Shown here: positions 15,818 through 17,349 of the stretch, piece by piece
Layout of the letters: each line of letters opens with the position of its first letter
Position numbering within the stretch: the first letter of the stretch is position 1
Notes under the pieces: generated by a model
Told to the model about the DNA's origin: nothing
The model's database searches: none
Seen by the model: the letters and a program-made list of their open reading frames with translations, nothing else
From: Betaproteobacteria bacterium
GTDB taxonomy: Bacteria; Pseudomonadota; Gammaproteobacteria; Burkholderiales; Burkholderiaceae_C
DNA: 17,349 nucleotides
Direction: 5' to 3'
Assembly: GCA_025354965.1 (NCBI GenBank)
Contig: JANXLW010000124.1
Span: 1-17,349, forward strand
Program-made: the position numbers and the translations under genes

Positions 15818-16899
15818 GCGGCGAAAGCCCGGACCGCCTCGTCCGGTATGGCAAAACCTGTGCTGCCAGCCGTCGGCGCGGTAGCACCCAGTGCGCCGCT
15901 TAGGTGCACGCGCAACAGAGTCTCGTCCGCAAGCCTGGCGTGCAGCAGCAGGTCGCTGCCGCTGTAGATGGTCTCGGACACTTCGCCGAATAGCTGCGCC
16001 GACTCCCGTGGCGCCAAGCTGATTCGTTCCGGGCGGACCATCAGTGTGGCCTTGGCGCCGATCGCGATGTTGCTGGCATCTTCGGTTGTGAGTTCAACAG
16101 TATGGTCGCCGCAGCAAGCCAGGCGAAATCGTCCACCAGCGCCAGTTCGCTGCACGCAGATCGCTGGCAGAAAATTGGCATCACCTATGAATTCTGCGAC
16201 AAAAAGATTGGCCGGTCGCTCATAAATGTCGGTCGATCTGCCCACCTGCATGAGCTTGCCCTCGCGCATCACGGCGATTCGATCCGACATGCGCAAAGCT
16301 TCCTCCTGGTCGTGGGTGACGAAGACAAAGGTGATACCTGTGGCAAGTTGCAGGCGCTTCAATTCGATCTGCATTTCTTTGCGTAGCTTCAGGTCCAGCG
16401 CAGACAGAGGTTCGTCCAGCAGCAGTACCTTGGGTGCCGGCGCCAGGGCCCGACCGAGCGCGACACGCTGCTGCTGGCCGCCCGAAAGCTGAGCCGGGCG
16501 ACGCTCGTCCAGGCCTTCAAGCCGTAGCAAACGAATCATCTCCGCCACCCGTGTGCGGATCGTGTCGCGGGGCAGGCCCAACATTTCCGGCGCAAATGCA
16601 ATGTTCTGCGCCACACTCATGTGAGGAAAAAGGGCATAGCTCTGAAATACGGTGTTGACTGGACGCTGATTTGGTGGTGTGCGCCCCATGTCGACACCAT
16701 CCAGGGCTATGCTGCCGACATCAGGGCTTTCAAAGCCGCCTATCATGCGCAGCAGCGTGGTCTTGCCGCAGCCAGAGGGGCCAAGAAGCGTGAAAAACTC
16801 GTTCTTGTGTATGTCCAGCGACACGCCATCCAGCGCAGGATGGTAAGTTCCGGAAAAAGTCTTGCTGACGCCAGTGATGGCGATGGCGATTTGCGTCAT
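15814..16899 (-). CDS. potA: ABC transporter ATP-binding protein, polyamine type (PotA/PotG-like)
   Basis: The ATPase that powers the importer, 361 residues. Walker A GPSGCGKTT is at 40-48, the Q-loop Gln at 86, signature LSGGQ at 138-142, Walker B LLLDEP at 159-164 and the H-loop His at 196. A C-terminal TOBE-type domain follows from about residue 235 (EFIGDANFLPA onward), as in PotA and other CUT1/POT family ATPases. The start overlaps the binding-protein stop by ATGA. The order binding protein, ATPase, permease, permease matches E. coli potFGHI, so potG would be an equally valid label. Confidence 0.92.
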   Translation of the reverse strand: MTQIAIAITGVSKTFSGTYHPALDGVSLDIHKNEFFTLLGPSGCGKTTLLRMIGGFESPDVGSIALDGVDMGRTPPNQRPVNTVFQSYALFPHMSVAQNIAFAPEMLGLPRDTIRTRVAEMIRLLRLEGLDERRPAQLSGGQQQRVALGRALAPAPKVLLLDEPLSALDLKLRKEMQIELKRLQLATGITFVFVTHDQEEALRMSDRIAVMREGKLMQVGRSTDIYERPANLFVAEFIGDANFLPAICVQRTGAGGRFRLACCGDHTVELTTEDASNIAIGAKATLMVRPERISLAPRESAQLFGEVSETIYSGSDLLLHARLADETLLRVHLSGALGATAPTAGSTGFAIPDEAVRAFAA

Positions 16900-17349
16900 C
16901 GATTCAGGCGCGTCCAGACTCCGTCACGCAATTCACGGGCCTTGACCGAGCAATCCTTCACCGGGCGAAAACGGCTCTTCATGGCCTCGGGTGGGTTGAT
17001 CGCCGGGCTGGCGCGCAGTCCAGCGTCCATAAAGGCATCTGAACCCTTGATTGCATTGTTATAGCCATTGAAGTTCGACGCTTCGGCCGCGTTTTTCGGA
17101 TCCATCATCCAGTTCATGAATGTCTTGGCGCTGTCGGGATTGGGTGCTCCCTTGGGAACGACAAAATAGTCGCTCCAAAGATTCATGCCTTCGACTGGAT
17201 AGACAAACACCGCAGTCGCCAATTTCAGGCCCGACTTGTAGGAAGCGCCGTTCCATTGATGGTGCATCGTCACTTCGCCCGCCGCCATGCGACCGATCGT
17301 TCCTGTCGATGAATAAATCTTCACGCCCGGTTTTTGCTTTTGCAGAACG
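16896..17349 (-). CDS. Polyamine-type ABC transporter substrate-binding protein (C-terminal part)
   Basis: The 5' part lies beyond the window; about 150 C-terminal codons are visible. The frame is open to the edge, with VLQKQKPGVKIYSSTGTIG upstream of the first possible in-window start. GEVTMHHQWNGAS, PVEGMNLWSDYFVVPKGAP and the SNFNGYNNAIKGS stretch fit the C-terminal lobe of the PotD/PotF family of periplasmic binding proteins. It captures the substrate in the periplasm and passes it to the permeases. It is the promoter-proximal gene of those visible. Polyamine specificity cannot be confirmed because the aromatic and acidic ligand residues are mostly outside the window. Confidence 0.87.
   Translation of the reverse strand, partial: VLQKQKPGVKIYSSTGTIGRMAAGEVTMHHQWNGASYKSGLKLATAVFVYPVEGMNLWSDYFVVPKGAPNPDSAKTFMNWMMDPKNAAEASNFNGYNNAIKGSDAFMDAGLRASPAINPPEAMKSRFRPVKDCSVKARELRDGVWTRLNR

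Overview
The window looks like the chromosome of a betaproteobacterium of the order Burkholderiales, probably family Comamonadaceae (Rhodoferax/Polaromonas-like). The evidence is the protein sequences of EF-Tu, EF-G, S7, S12 and HemB, the moderately high GC content, and the local gene order (hemB, HemJ-family gene, VanZ gene, small 2Fe-2S protein). No phage, insertion sequence or CRISPR array is visible. This is core chromosome with a few decayed or rearranged spots.

Layout. (1) 25-4800, minus strand: the str operon rpsL-rpsG-fusA-tuf, with a recognisable sigma70 promoter before rpsL, followed 13 bases after tuf by tRNA-Trp(CCA). The spacers hold conspicuous hairpins, including three in a row between rpsL and rpsG. 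(2) 4866-7894, minus strand: a PBP5-type D-Ala-D-Ala carboxypeptidase, a thioredoxin-fold [2Fe-2S] protein, a VanZ-family membrane protein, and a broken hemJ (protoporphyrinogen oxidase family) whose remains run into the VanZ gene. (3) 7911-8044, minus strand: a compact transcription unit of about 99 nt with a near-ideal extended -10 promoter, a UUCG-capped 5' hairpin, a hairpin with a C/U-rich loop, and a strong intrinsic terminator. It is either a small RNA or a leader attenuator, and it is divergent from hemB. (4) 8123-9142, plus strand: hemB. (5) 9183-10538, minus strand: a glutathione S-transferase and a DsbA-fold 2-hydroxychromene-2-carboxylate isomerase-like protein. (6) 10665-13097, plus strand: an SDR with an apparent internal deletion, a GNAT acetyltransferase close to AaaT/YhhY, an NTF2-like lipoprotein, and a MarC-family membrane protein. 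(7) 13127-17349, minus strand: a polyamine-type ABC transporter (binding protein, ATPase, two permeases, joined by three ATGA overlaps) followed by an HDAC-family hydrolase that is probably an acetylpolyamine amidohydrolase.

How the genes work together. Block 1 makes the translation machinery. Blocks 2-4 centre on a haem locus: hemB makes porphobilinogen, and a gene for a late step (hemJ) has been lost next to it. Block 7 reads as one pathway, with uptake of a polyamine or related amine and then deacetylation in the cytoplasm. The points most worth checking are the short RNA unit upstream of hemB, the hemJ remnant fused to the VanZ gene, the SDR that lost its catalytic-tetrad Asn segment, and the str-operon tuf adjoining tRNA-Trp instead of rpsJ.
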